DNA from: CAVSIP01 sp963728075
Lineage (GTDB): Bacteria > Actinomycetota > Actinomycetes > JAFAQI01 > DASSKL01
Assembly: GCA_963728075.1 (NCBI GenBank)
Contig: CAVSIP010000008.1
Location: 186,001-250,000 of the forward strand
DNA length: 64,000 bases
Reading direction: 5' to 3'
In this document: positions 7,410 through 15,566 of the stretch, one piece after another
Position numbering within the stretch: position 1 is the first letter of the stretch
How the letters are laid out: every line of letters begins with the position of its first letter
The notes under the pieces: generated by a model
Databases searched by the model: none
The model's input: the letters and a program-made list of their open reading frames with translations, nothing else
What the model was told of the DNA's origin: nothing
Made by a program: the position numbers and the translations under genes

Positions 7410-9053
7410 GTGACGGAACCGGGGACTGCCTTCGACCGCCTGACGCAGGAGTTCATCACCGCCGAGCTCGCGGCCGAGCCGGTGCGGGCGAGCGGCCTGG
7501 GCGTCCCCGGTCACGACGACGACCTCCCTGACCTCACCGCCGGCGGGCTCGCGGCGCGGCGCGCGGATGCGCGGGCGTGGCGCGACCGCTTCGCCGCCCT
7601 CGCCGACGACGACCTCAGCGCCGAGGAGCGCATCGACCGCGACCTCGTCCTGGCGACGCTGCGCAAGCGCGAGGTCATGGCCGGCGACTGGCAGGACTGG
7701 CGGCGCTACCCGGACATGTACTCGGGGCCCGTGCTGCAGGGTGTGTTCGTGCTGTTCCTGCACGGCCTGCGCCCCGAGCGGGAGCTCATCGCCTCGGCGG
7801 TGTCGCGGCTGACCCGCGCCGGGGAGCTGCTGGCGGCCGGTCGGGAGAACCTCGACCCGGAGCTGGTCGCTCCCGTGCTGGTGCGCCGTGCGGCCGGTCA
7901 GGCGCGGGGGGCCGTGGCCTACCTGCGGGGCAGCGTCGCCGAATCCGTCGGCGACGCGGACGGCCACGCCCGCCTGGCCGAGGCGGGTGAGCGTGCCGCA
8001 GCAGAGTTCGAGGCGTACGCCGGCTTCCTCGACGACCTCGCCGGACGGGCGGGCGGCGACTTCGCGCTGGGGGAGGAGCGGTACTCCACCCTGCTGCGCG
8101 AGGCGGAGGGGCTGGCGTACGGCTCCGCCGGCCTGCACCAGCGCGGTGAGCGTGCGTACGCAGAGCTCGCTGCGGACATGCGGCGCCGTGCCAAGGAGAT
8201 CGACGGCGACGAGGACTGGCGGGCGCTGCTCGAGCGGCTCAACGCCGACCACCCGGCAACGCCGGAGGAGATGCGCACCGCGTACGCCGACTGGACCGCG
8301 CGCGCCCGCGCGTTCGGCTACGAGCACGACCTGGTCGGCCATGCCGAGGGCGAGGAGTGCGCGGTCGACCCGTCCCCGCCGTTCCAGCGCGCGATGCTGG
8401 CGGTCGCGTCCTACTCCGCACCGCCGATGTTCACCGACCGCCGCCGTGGCACGTTCTTCGTGCCGTACCCCCCGCACGACGCCACCGCGGAGCAGGTGCA
8501 GCAGCGGCTGGCCACCAACAGCCACCACAGCATGCCGTCCATCGCCGTGCACGAGGCGTACCCGGGCCATCACTGGCACCTGTCGTGGGTGGCGGCGCAC
8601 TGCCGGCGCCCGCTCCGCAAGATGTTCGGGACCCCGTACTTCAGCGAGGGCTGGGCGCTGTACGCGGAGCAGATGTACGCCGAGCAGGGGTTCTTCACCG
8701 ACCCCCGGCACGAGCTGTGCCAGGTCGACGCCCGGCTGTTCCGCGCTGCGCGCATCGTGGTGGACACCGCGCTGCACGCCGGGGACATGAGTGTCGACGA
8801 GGCGATCACGTTCATGTCGACGAAGGCGTCGCTGTCGCGGGAGACCGCCACCGCCGAGGTGGCGCGCTACTGCGCCTGGCCGACCCAGGCTGCGGCGTAC
8901 CTGACGGGGGCGCTGGAGATCCAGCGGATGCGCGACGAGTGGACGGCGACGCGCCGCGGCTCGCTGCGGGCGTTCCACGACCGGATCGCCGCCAGCGGGA
9001 TGCTGCCCATCGGGCTGGCCGAGCGGGCGCTCAGCGTCCCCGACGGCGGATGA
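7410..9053 (+). CDS. DUF885 metal-dependent peptidase-like protein
   Basis: A 547-residue DUF885 protein. The metal site HEAYPGHH (about residues 381-388) and the downstream EGWALYAEQM motif (about 412-421) are intact; these match the gluzincin-like zinc carboxypeptidase/aminopeptidase fold of the family. No signal peptide is seen, so the protein is cytoplasmic. It probably hydrolyses short peptides, although few members have a proven substrate. The GTG at 7410 is chosen because the family starts about here and the ORF upstream is the shadow of the previous gene. The last 23 bases overlap the 3' end of the convergent SDR gene. Confidence 0.85.
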   Translation: MTEPGTAFDRLTQEFITAELAAEPVRASGLGVPGHDDDLPDLTAGGLAARRADARAWRDRFAALADDDLSAEERIDRDLVLATLRKREVMAGDWQDWRRYPDMYSGPVLQGVFVLFLHGLRPERELIASAVSRLTRAGELLAAGRENLDPELVAPVLVRRAAGQARGAVAYLRGSVAESVGDADGHARLAEAGERAAAEFEAYAGFLDDLAGRAGGDFALGEERYSTLLREAEGLAYGSAGLHQRGERAYAELAADMRRRAKEIDGDEDWRALLERLNADHPATPEEMRTAYADWTARARAFGYEHDLVGHAEGEECAVDPSPPFQRAMLAVASYSAPPMFTDRRRGTFFVPYPPHDATAEQVQQRLATNSHHSMPSIAVHEAYPGHHWHLSWVAAHCRRPLRKMFGTPYFSEGWALYAEQMYAEQGFFTDPRHELCQVDARLFRAARIVVDTALHAGDMSVDEAITFMSTKASLSRETATAEVARYCAWPTQAAAYLTGALEIQRMRDEWTATRRGSLRAFHDRIAASGMLPIGLAERALSVPDGG

Positions 9054-9894
9054 GCGGCAGCCCCTGCACGCCCGCGACCATGCCCTTGATCAGGTCGGTC
9101 ACCGGGGTCGGGACGACCTTGTTCGCGATGACCCCCGCGACGGCGTCGGCGCCGACGAGGTAACGGGCCAGCGGGACCGGCGCACCCAGTGCCAGGCGCA
9201 CCGTACGGGCCACCCAGACCGGGTCGGGCATGAACCGCACCAGCGGCTCGGTCATCCCGCGCGCCCGGACGTAGGTGCCGGCGTACCGGTCGCTGACCGG
9301 CGCCGCGGGGTAGCGGGCCTCGCCCCAGATCCCGGTGCCGAAGGTGCCCGGCTCGATCAGCACCACGTGGATGCCGGCGTCGGCCACCTCCATCCGCAGC
9401 GCGTCCGACAGCGCCTCCAGGCCGTGCTTGCTGGCGCAGTACCAGCCGACGAGAGGGACGGTGACCCGGCCCAGGATCGACGACACGTTGACGATCCGAC
9501 CCTCCCCGCGCTCGCGCATCCCCGGCAGGACGAGCCGGGCGATGCGCGCCGGCGCGAGCAGGTTGACCTCCAGCTGCGCCCGCGCCTCGTCGTCGGTGAC
9601 GTCCTCGACGGCACCGGCCTGCCCGTACCCGGCGTTGTTCACCACGGCCCACGGCCCGCCGCCGGTCAGCTCCGCGATCTCGGTGAAGGCGCGCTCGGTC
9701 GACGCGGCGTCCGCCACGTCGCAGCGCACGGTACGGACGGTGAGCCCACGCTCGCGCGCGGCGGTGTCGAGGGACGCGGCCTTCTCGGCCGTCCGCACGG
9801 TGCCGATCACGTCGTAGCCGGCGCCGGCCAGCTCGAGCGCCGTCGCCTGACCGATGCCACCGCTCGCGCCGGTGACCACCACACTCCTGCTCAC
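9031..9894 (-). CDS. short-chain dehydrogenase/reductase (classical SDR)
   Basis: A 287-residue SDR. It has the Rossmann motif TGASGGIG near the N-terminus, the NNAG motif (VVNNAGYGQ), the catalytic Ser in NVSSILG and the YxxxK pair in WYCASKHGLEAL. The enzyme should reduce or oxidise a carbonyl or alcohol with NAD(P)(H) in the cytoplasm. The C-terminal region after IEPGTFGTG is long, which is common for SDRs acting on lipids or other large substrates, but the substrate is unknown. The GTG start at 9894 precedes SRSVVVTGASGG. It overlaps the convergent DUF885 gene by 23 bases and is divergent from the thioesterase gene. Confidence 0.9.
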   Translation of the reverse strand: MSRSVVVTGASGGIGQATALELAGAGYDVIGTVRTAEKAASLDTAARERGLTVRTVRCDVADAASTERAFTEIAELTGGGPWAVVNNAGYGQAGAVEDVTDDEARAQLEVNLLAPARIARLVLPGMRERGEGRIVNVSSILGRVTVPLVGWYCASKHGLEALSDALRMEVADAGIHVVLIEPGTFGTGIWGEARYPAAPVSDRYAGTYVRARGMTEPLVRFMPDPVWVARTVRLALGAPVPLARYLVGADAVAGVIANKVVPTPVTDLIKGMVAGVQGLPLIRRRGR

Positions 9895-9981
9895 GGCTGC
9901 CTCCGGGTTCCTGGGTTCCGGTCGATAGGGTGCCTCACCGACCGCCGCGCTGCGCAGGCGCGGCAGCGAGGAGGTCAGCGC

Positions 9982-10530
9982 ATGGGGCCGTCCGAGGCCA
10001 CCAGCCCGCCCCCCGGCGCCCAGACGCCGCAGCGGCACCCGGACACCCCGTCGCCCGGAAGCCGGATGGGGCCGCACTACGGCATGTGCTTCGGCTGCGG
10101 CGACCTGCACCCGACCGGCCTGCACCTCGAGGTGCAGGCAGAGGAGGGCGTTCGCATCACTGCCCGGTTCACCGTCACCGACGACCACCAGGGTGCGCCG
10201 GGGCTCGCGCACGGCGGTGTCCTCGCCGCCGCCTTCGACGAGGCCCTCGGGTCGCTGCTGTGGGTCCTCGGGCGCCCGGGCGTCACCGGGCGCCTGGAGA
10301 CCGACTTCCTGCGCCCGGTTCCCGTCGGCGAGACGCTGTTCATCGAGGCGTGGTGCACCGGCGTCGACGGCCGCAAGATCTACACCGAGGCGGAGGGCCG
10401 GCTCGGCGGCGCCGACGGGGAGGTCGCCCTGCGGTCGGCCGGGCTGTTCATCGCTGTGGACGCCGAGCACTTCGCCAAGCACGGCGGTCGCGGCGTGGAC
10501 GAGGCGTTCCGCAGCCGGTTCAACCCGTGA
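9982..10530 (+). CDS. hotdog-fold thioesterase (PaaI/YiiD-like)
   Basis: A 182-residue single hotdog domain after a Pro-rich N-terminal tail of about 30 residues. The CFGCGD motif, followed by GLAHGGVLAAAFDEALG on the hotdog helix, is typical of PaaI-type acyl-CoA thioesterases; the Glu/Asp in that helix and the HGG are the usual active-site region. A strong GAGGAGG Shine-Dalgarno lies about seven bases before the ATG at 9982. The stop codon overlaps the GTG of dut (GTGA), so the two are coupled. Hydrolysis of a small or aromatic acyl-CoA is likely; the specific substrate is unknown. Confidence 0.85.
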   Translation: MGPSEATSPPPGAQTPQRHPDTPSPGSRMGPHYGMCFGCGDLHPTGLHLEVQAEEGVRITARFTVTDDHQGAPGLAHGGVLAAAFDEALGSLLWVLGRPGVTGRLETDFLRPVPVGETLFIEAWCTGVDGRKIYTEAEGRLGGADGEVALRSAGLFIAVDAEHFAKHGGRGVDEAFRSRFNP

Positions 10531-11006
10531 GCGGCACCGGCACCGTGGAGGTCCTCGTCCGGCGGCTGGACCTCGACCTGCCGTTGCCCGCGTACGCCCA
10601 CCCCGGCGACGCGGGTGCGGATCTGGTGACTGCTGCCGACGCGGAGCTGGCGCCGGGCGAGCGAGCGGTGCTCCCCACCGGCATCGCGATCGCTCTGCCC
10701 GAGGGGTACGCCGCCTTCGTCCATCCCCGCTCGGGACTCGCCGCCCGGTGCGGCGTGGCGCTGGTCAACGCACCCGGGACGGTGGACGCGGGCTACCGGG
10801 GGGAGATCATGGTGATCGTGGTGAACCTCGACCCGCGGGAGCCGGTGCGCTTCCGCCGTGGCGACCGGATCGCCCAGCTCGTCATCCAGAAGGTCGAGCG
10901 AGTGGCGTTCACGGCGGTGGGTGAGCTGCCGGAGTCGGTCCGCGCAGAAGGCGGGTTCGGCTCGACCGGTGGGTACGCCTCCGGTGAGCGAGAAGAAGGA
11001 GACTGA
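10527..11006 (+). CDS. dut: deoxyuridine 5'-triphosphate nucleotidohydrolase (dUTPase)
   Basis: A 159-residue trimeric-type dUTPase that converts dUTP to dUMP and pyrophosphate, keeping uracil out of DNA and supplying dUMP for thymidylate. All five motifs can be read: AHPGDAGADL, HPRSGLAARCG, NAPGTVDAGYRGE, RGDRIAQLV and the C-terminal P-loop-like GGFGSTGGYASG. The GTG at 10527 overlaps the stop of the thioesterase gene; GTG is followed by SGTGTVEVLVRRLD, a normal family start. The gene sits directly before DUF3710, as in other actinobacteria. Confidence 0.97.
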   Translation: MSGTGTVEVLVRRLDLDLPLPAYAHPGDAGADLVTAADAELAPGERAVLPTGIAIALPEGYAAFVHPRSGLAARCGVALVNAPGTVDAGYRGEIMVIVVNLDPREPVRFRRGDRIAQLVIQKVERVAFTAVGELPESVRAEGGFGSTGGYASGEREEGD

Positions 11007-11008
11007 CG

Positions 11009-11746
11009 GTGTTCCGACGGCGACGCGCGGCCGACGACGAGGCGACGACCGAGGTCGCGGCGCAGGATCCGGTGACCGACGAGCCGACCGTGACCGAGGA
11101 GCAGCCTGCTGCGCCTCCGGCTCGGCCGGAGGGACCTTGGGACGTCGAGGACGCGCCCGAGGACGAGGACGAGGTGGGGCGGCTCGACCTGGGCGGCCTG
11201 CGGGTGGCGGTGCTGCCCGGCATGGAGGCCCGGGTCGAGATGGACCAGCAGAGCCAGCAGGTCGTCTGGGCCACGATCGTCGACGGGCAGAGCGCCCTGC
11301 AGCTGAGCGCGTTCGCCGCACCGAAGACCAGCGGCATCTGGGACGAGGTGCGCGCCGAGATCGTGCAGTCCCTGCGTGCCGACGGCGGCTCGGCCGAGGA
11401 GGTGCAGGGGCCCTTCGGCACGGAGCTGGCCGCCCAGCTGCCCGGTCAGGCGCCGGGACAGGGACGGGCGCTGCAGCCGGCCCGGTTCCTCGGCGTGGAC
11501 GGCCCGCGATGGTTCCTGCGCGGGCTGCTGTCCGGGCCGGCTGCCGCCGACCGGCAGGCCGCCGCACGGCTCGAGGACGCCTTCCGCCGGGTGGTCGTGG
11601 ACCGGGGGAGTGACGCGATGGCGCCCCGTGACCCGCTGCCGCTGCGGCTGCCGCGGGAGGCCGCCCAGGCGCTGAACGAGGGCGAGGGCGACGGGCCGAA
11701 CATCGACCCGTTCGAGCGCGGACCAGAGATATCCGAGGTGCGCTGA
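11009..11746 (+). CDS. DUF3710 protein
   Basis: A 245-residue protein starting FRRRRAADDEATTE. After an acidic linker (to about residue 60) comes a domain with GGLRVAVLPGMEARVEMD and VDGQSALQLSAFAAPKTSGIWDEVR, which is characteristic of DUF3710. The family is found in Actinobacteria next to dut and an OB-fold gene; its function is not known. No membrane segment or signal is visible, so it is probably cytoplasmic. The GTG at 11009 follows the dut stop by two bases, and its own stop overlaps the next ATG by one base (TGATG). The whole dut-DUF3710-OB-fold set is therefore probably one transcript. Confidence 0.9.
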   Translation: MFRRRRAADDEATTEVAAQDPVTDEPTVTEEQPAAPPARPEGPWDVEDAPEDEDEVGRLDLGGLRVAVLPGMEARVEMDQQSQQVVWATIVDGQSALQLSAFAAPKTSGIWDEVRAEIVQSLRADGGSAEEVQGPFGTELAAQLPGQAPGQGRALQPARFLGVDGPRWFLRGLLSGPAAADRQAAARLEDAFRRVVVDRGSDAMAPRDPLPLRLPREAAQALNEGEGDGPNIDPFERGPEISEVR

Positions 11747-12117
11747 TGACCGAGCGGGGGGGACCGCTGCGCCGGGTGCTGCACCGGCTGTCCGCGGACC
11801 GGGCGGAGCTCGAGGCGGCGGACCTGCAGGGTGGGGTCGAGGAGCACGGCGCGACACCGATCGCGGAGGTCATCGACCGCAGCGAGGTGTACGTCGCCGG
11901 GACGTTGCGCACCGTCACCCTGCGGCCGCGCGCCGGCGTGCCGACGCTCGAGGCCGAGCTGTACGACGGCAGCGGGGCGATCGACCTGGTGTGGCTCGGG
12001 CGCCGCCGGATCGCCGGCATCGAGCCGGGCGCGCAGCTGGTCGCCCGCGGGCGGGTCTCCGTCGGGCGCAGCCGGCGGGTCCTCTACAACCCGGACTACC
12101 GCATCGTGACCGGCTGA
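11746..12117 (+). CDS. OB-fold nucleic-acid-binding protein
   Basis: A 123-residue protein. Residues about 40-123 read as an OB fold (VIDRSEVYVAGTLRTVTLRP, LEAELYDGSGAIDLVWLGRRRIAGI, LVARGRVS), as in the tRNA anticodon and RecG-wedge type OB domains. The N-terminal 35 residues form a short helical segment (RRVLHRLSADRAELEAADL). DNA or RNA binding is likely from the fold; no partner is known. It is the last gene of the dut operon, ends 22 bases from the convergent TrkA gene and is conserved in this position in other actinobacteria. Confidence 0.85.
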   Translation: MTERGGPLRRVLHRLSADRAELEAADLQGGVEEHGATPIAEVIDRSEVYVAGTLRTVTLRPRAGVPTLEAELYDGSGAIDLVWLGRRRIAGIEPGAQLVARGRVSVGRSRRVLYNPDYRIVTG

Positions 12118-12139
12118 GCCGCCTGCTGCAGCGCGGCGG

Positions 12140-12805
12140 TCAGTGGATGTTGGCGGAGAGCAGGCGCCCGAGCGGCTGCTCCATCTCCGGGGCCGCCACG
12201 AACAACAGCTCGTCGCCCGCCTCCAGCGGGTCGTCCGGCGTGGGCACGATGACGCGGCCCTCGCGCAGGATGGCCACCAGCGCCGTGTCGAGCGGCCACT
12301 CCACCGCGCCGACGCGCTGGCCCACCAGCGGTGCGTCAGAGCTGAGCGTGAGCTCGACGAGGTTCGCCTCGCCCTGGCGGAACGTCATGAGGCGCACGAG
12401 GTCCCCGACACTGACCGCCTCCTCGACGAGGGCGGACAGCAACCGGGGGGTCGAGACGGCGACGTCCACGCCCCACGACTCGTTGAACAGCCACTCGTTC
12501 TTCGGGTGGTTGATCCGCGCGACCACGCGGGGTACGGCGTACTCCGTCTTCGCGAGCAGGGACACGACCAGGTTGACCTTGTCGTCGCCGGTGGCGGCGA
12601 CCACCACCTGGCTGTCCTGGATCCGCGCCTCCTCCAGCGCGGAGATCTCGCACGCGTCAGCGAGCAGCCACTCGGCGTCGGGGACGGTCTCGAGCTTCAT
12701 CGCCCGAGCCTCCTTCTCGACGAGCACGACGTCGTGGCCGTTGCTCAGCAGCTCGCGGGCGATCGAACGCCCCACGTTGCCGGCGCCGGCGATGGTGACC
12801 TTCAC
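12140..12805 (-). CDS. ceoC: TrkA/RCK potassium regulatory protein (CeoC-like)
   Basis: A 221-residue peripheral membrane protein with a TrkA-N (RCK) Rossmann domain, starting MKVTIAGAGNVGRSIARELL (GxGxxG) and ending the nucleotide site with VLVEKEARA; residues about 140-221 form a TrkA-C domain (VELTLSSDAPLVGQRV). Such proteins sense NAD(H), ATP or cyclic nucleotides and gate K+ transporters. No trkH or trkG lies in the window. It starts four bases after the stop of the second TrkA gene, in the same direction. The likely partner is the divergent KimA-like transporter, which is an inference from position. Confidence 0.88.
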   Translation of the reverse strand: MKVTIAGAGNVGRSIARELLSNGHDVVLVEKEARAMKLETVPDAEWLLADACEISALEEARIQDSQVVVAATGDDKVNLVVSLLAKTEYAVPRVVARINHPKNEWLFNESWGVDVAVSTPRLLSALVEEAVSVGDLVRLMTFRQGEANLVELTLSSDAPLVGQRVGAVEWPLDTALVAILREGRVIVPTPDDPLEAGDELLFVAAPEMEQPLGRLLSANIH

Positions 12806-12808
12806 GCC

Positions 12809-13471
12809 TCAGCCCTCCTCGGGGGCGCGGGCCAGGGTGTCCTCGACGTCGGCGAGGCGGTCCTTGGCGACGAGCACGTGCACCAGATCGCCCTCCTGCA
12901 CGACGGTGCCGGCGTCGGGCACGATCCCCTCGCCGAACCGCGTGATGAACGCCGCCCGCGCCTCGGCGGCCTCCTCCAGATGGGAGACGCGGCGGCCTAT
13001 CCAACCGTGGTGGTAGGCCACCTCGGCCATCACGACCCGGCCGGACATGTCCGTCCACTCGCTGTGCGCCGCCTCCGGCAGGACCCGGCGCAGCATCTGG
13101 TCCGACGTCCAGCGCACCGTCGCGACGGTGGGGATGCCGAGGCGCTCGTAGACCTCGGCCCGGCGCGGGTCGTAGATGCGGGCCACGACGTTGTCCACAC
13201 CGAAGGTCTCGCGCGCGACCCGGGCGGCGATGATGTTCGAGTTGTCGCCGCTGCTCACTGCGCAGAAGGCGTCGGCCTCCTCGATGCCCGCCATGACGAG
13301 GGTGTCCCGGTCGAAGCCGATCCCGGTCACGCGGCGGCCTTCGAAGTCGGCACCGAGGCGCCGGAAGGAGTCGGCATCCTGGTCGATGACGGCCACATTG
13401 TGGCCGCGATGCTGCAGGCTGAGGGCAAGCGTCGACCCGACGCGCCCGCAGCCCATGATCACGACGTGCAC
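12809..13471 (-). CDS. ceoB: TrkA/RCK potassium regulatory protein (CeoB-like)
   Basis: A 220-residue TrkA family protein. The N-terminal RCK domain starts HVVIMGCGRVGSTLALSLQ with GxGxxG and the acidic IDQDADS that follows it. A TrkA-C domain occupies about residues 135-220. The GTG at 13471 is chosen as the first start in front of the Rossmann strand; the frame stays open upstream to 13615 but that part is antisense to the transporter gene. Together with the following paralogue it makes a two-subunit RCK module as in the CeoBC pair of mycobacteria. The divergent promoter space to the transporter is only 85 bases. Confidence 0.88.
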   Translation of the reverse strand: MHVVIMGCGRVGSTLALSLQHRGHNVAVIDQDADSFRRLGADFEGRRVTGIGFDRDTLVMAGIEEADAFCAVSSGDNSNIIAARVARETFGVDNVVARIYDPRRAEVYERLGIPTVATVRWTSDQMLRRVLPEAAHSEWTDMSGRVVMAEVAYHHGWIGRRVSHLEEAAEARAAFITRFGEGIVPDAGTVVQEGDLVHVLVAKDRLADVEDTLARAPEEG

Positions 13472-13542
13472 CTGATGCCTCGCCTCCTCGTCGGCGACAC
13501 GGTACAGCGTTGCCCGGCCCCCGCCTTCGGCTGACCTGCGCT

Positions 13543-13548
13543 TACCAT
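13543..13548 (+). promoter_or_regulatory. candidate -10 element of a leaderless promoter for the KimA-like gene
   Basis: TACCAT ends eight bases before the GTG at 13557, with pyrimidine-rich CCCTCTC between them and no Shine-Dalgarno. No clear -35 hexamer is seen at the expected distance. Confidence 0.35.
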
Positions 13549-13556
13549 CCCCTCTC

Positions 13557-15566
13557 GTGCCACGTTTGGCGGACTTCTGGAAGCGGCTCGTCGTGGGCCA
13601 GCCGCTCCGCAGCACTCAGCTGTCGGAGACCCTGCTGCCCAAGCGGCTCGCGCTGCCCATCTTCGCCAGCGACCCGCTGTCGTCCGTGGCGTACGCGACG
13701 CAGGAGGTGCTCGTTGTCCTCACGCTGGGTGGGCTGAGCTACCTCTACCTCACGCCCTACCTGGCGGCCGGGGTGTTCACCCTGCTGGTGGTCGTCGTGC
13801 TGTCGTACCGGCAGCTGGTGCATGCGTACCCGACCGGCGGCGGTGACTACGAGGTCGCGTCCCGCAACCTCAGCCCCTCCGCCGGTGTGGTGGTGGCGAG
13901 TGCGCTGCTGGTCGACTACGTGATGACCGTCGCCGTGTCCGTGTCCGCCGGCGTCGACAACATCATCTCGGCCGCTGACTCGCTGGCTCCGCACCGGCTG
14001 CTGCTCGCCCTCGTCTTCGTCGCCTTCCTCACCGCGATGAACCTGCGGGGCGTCCGCGAGTCCGGCCGCGCGTTCGCCATCCCGACCTACGCGTTCGTCC
14101 TGGGTGTGCTCGGGATGATCGCCGTCGGTCTGGTGGAGAGCCTCACCGGCAACGCGCCGCGCGCCACCAGTGCCGACTTCGGGGTGGACGCGGCGAGGAC
14201 CGGAATCACCGGCTTGGCGTTCGTCTTCTTCGTGCTACGGGCGTTCGCCTCCGGCACGACGGCGCTCACCGGTGTCGAGGCGATCAGCAACGGGGTGCCC
14301 GCCTTCCGGGAGCCGAAGAGCAAGAACGCGGCCACCACGCTCGCGCTGATGGGGACGCTGTCGATGAGCATGTTCATCGGCATCACCGCGCTGGCGATGA
14401 TCACCCACGTCCACTACGTGGAGGACCCGTGCGACCTCACCGGGCTCGCGGCGAAGTGCAGCACGTACGCGCAGCCGACCGTGATCGCCCAGATCGCCGA
14501 GGCGGTCTTCCACGGGACGCAGAACCCGTTCTTCTACTACATCCAGGCGTTCACGGCGCTGATCCTCATCCTCGCCGCGAACACCGCCTTCAACGGCTTC
14601 CCGCTGCTGGGATCGATCCTGGCGCAGCACCGGTACCTGCCCCGGCAGCTGCACACGCGTGGTGACCGCCTGGTCTACAGCAACGGGATCCTGCTGCTGG
14701 CCGCGTTCGCGATGGTCCTGATCTTCGCGTTCGACGCCTCCACCACGCGGCTGATCCAGCTCTACATCATCGGTGTGTTCACCTCGTTCACGATGGGTCA
14801 GAGCGGGCTGGTGCGGCACTGGAACCGGCTGCTGCGCGAGGACGAGGATCCGGTCCGACGGTCGCGCTACAAGCGGTCGCGGATCATCAACGCCACCGGG
14901 GCGACCTTCACCGGGCTGGTGCTCGTCATCGTGACGATCACGAAGTTCATGCACGGTGCGTGGATCGTGCTCGTGGCCATGCCACTGCTCTACCTGATGA
15001 TGCTGGGCATCAACCGGCACTACAGCCGGGTCAGCGCCGAGCTGGTCCCCACGGACGAGGAGACCACGCTCCCGTCCCGCAACCACGCCATCGTGCTCGT
15101 CTCGAAGATCCACAAGCCGACGCTGCGCGCGCTGGCCTACGCGCGGGCCACCCGGCCGAGCACGCTGGAGGCGGTCACGGTCTCGGTCGACCCCGGCGAG
15201 ACCACAGCACTGGAGGAGGAGTGGGAGCGGCGGGGCATACCGGTCCCGCTGAAGAAGCTGGCGTCGCCCTACCGGGAGATCACGCGGCCGATCGTCGAGT
15301 ACGTCCGCGACCTGCGCCGCCAGAGCCCGCGCGACGTGGTCACGGTCTTCATCCCGGAGTACGTCGTGGGCCGCTGGTGGGAGCACCTGCTGCACAACCA
15401 GTCGGCGCTGCGGCTGAAGACCCGCCTGCTGTTCCAGCCGGGGGTCATGGTGACCAGCGTGCCGTGGCAGCTGGTGTCGTCCGAGCACGCGGCCCAGCGG
15501 GAGGACGCCTACGTGGTCGGTGGTGCGCGGCGCCCGCCGAGCGGCAGCGGGGACGCGGCGCCCTGA
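13557..15566 (+). CDS. KimA-like APC-superfamily potassium importer with C-terminal UspA-like domain
   Basis: A 669-residue transporter. Residues about 30-480 hold around 12 membrane helices of the APC fold, beginning LPIFASDPLSSVAYATQEVLV. The cytosolic C-terminus (about 490-650) resembles the UspA-like domain of Bacillus KimA: NHAIVLVSKIHKPT, then LASPYREITRPIVEYV, VTVFIPEYV, RWWEHLLHNQ and VTSVPWQL. KimA imports K+ with protons and is inhibited by c-di-AMP. The match in the C-terminal domain and the divergent TrkA/RCK genes support a K+ role over amino-acid transport, which is how such proteins are often labelled. Its stop overlaps the next gene. Transport substrate is inferred, not shown. 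Confidence 0.85.
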   Translation: MPRLADFWKRLVVGQPLRSTQLSETLLPKRLALPIFASDPLSSVAYATQEVLVVLTLGGLSYLYLTPYLAAGVFTLLVVVVLSYRQLVHAYPTGGGDYEVASRNLSPSAGVVVASALLVDYVMTVAVSVSAGVDNIISAADSLAPHRLLLALVFVAFLTAMNLRGVRESGRAFAIPTYAFVLGVLGMIAVGLVESLTGNAPRATSADFGVDAARTGITGLAFVFFVLRAFASGTTALTGVEAISNGVPAFREPKSKNAATTLALMGTLSMSMFIGITALAMITHVHYVEDPCDLTGLAAKCSTYAQPTVIAQIAEAVFHGTQNPFFYYIQAFTALILILAANTAFNGFPLLGSILAQHRYLPRQLHTRGDRLVYSNGILLLAAFAMVLIFAFDASTTRLIQLYIIGVFTSFTMGQSGLVRHWNRLLREDEDPVRRSRYKRSRIINATGATFTGLVLVIVTITKFMHGAWIVLVAMPLLYLMMLGINRHYSRVSAELVPTDEETTLPSRNHAIVLVSKIHKPTLRALAYARATRPSTLEAVTVSVDPGETTALEEEWERRGIPVPLKKLASPYREITRPIVEYVRDLRRQSPRDVVTVFIPEYVVGRWWEHLLHNQSALRLKTRLLFQPGVMVTSVPWQLVSSEHAAQREDAYVVGGARRPPSGSGDAAP

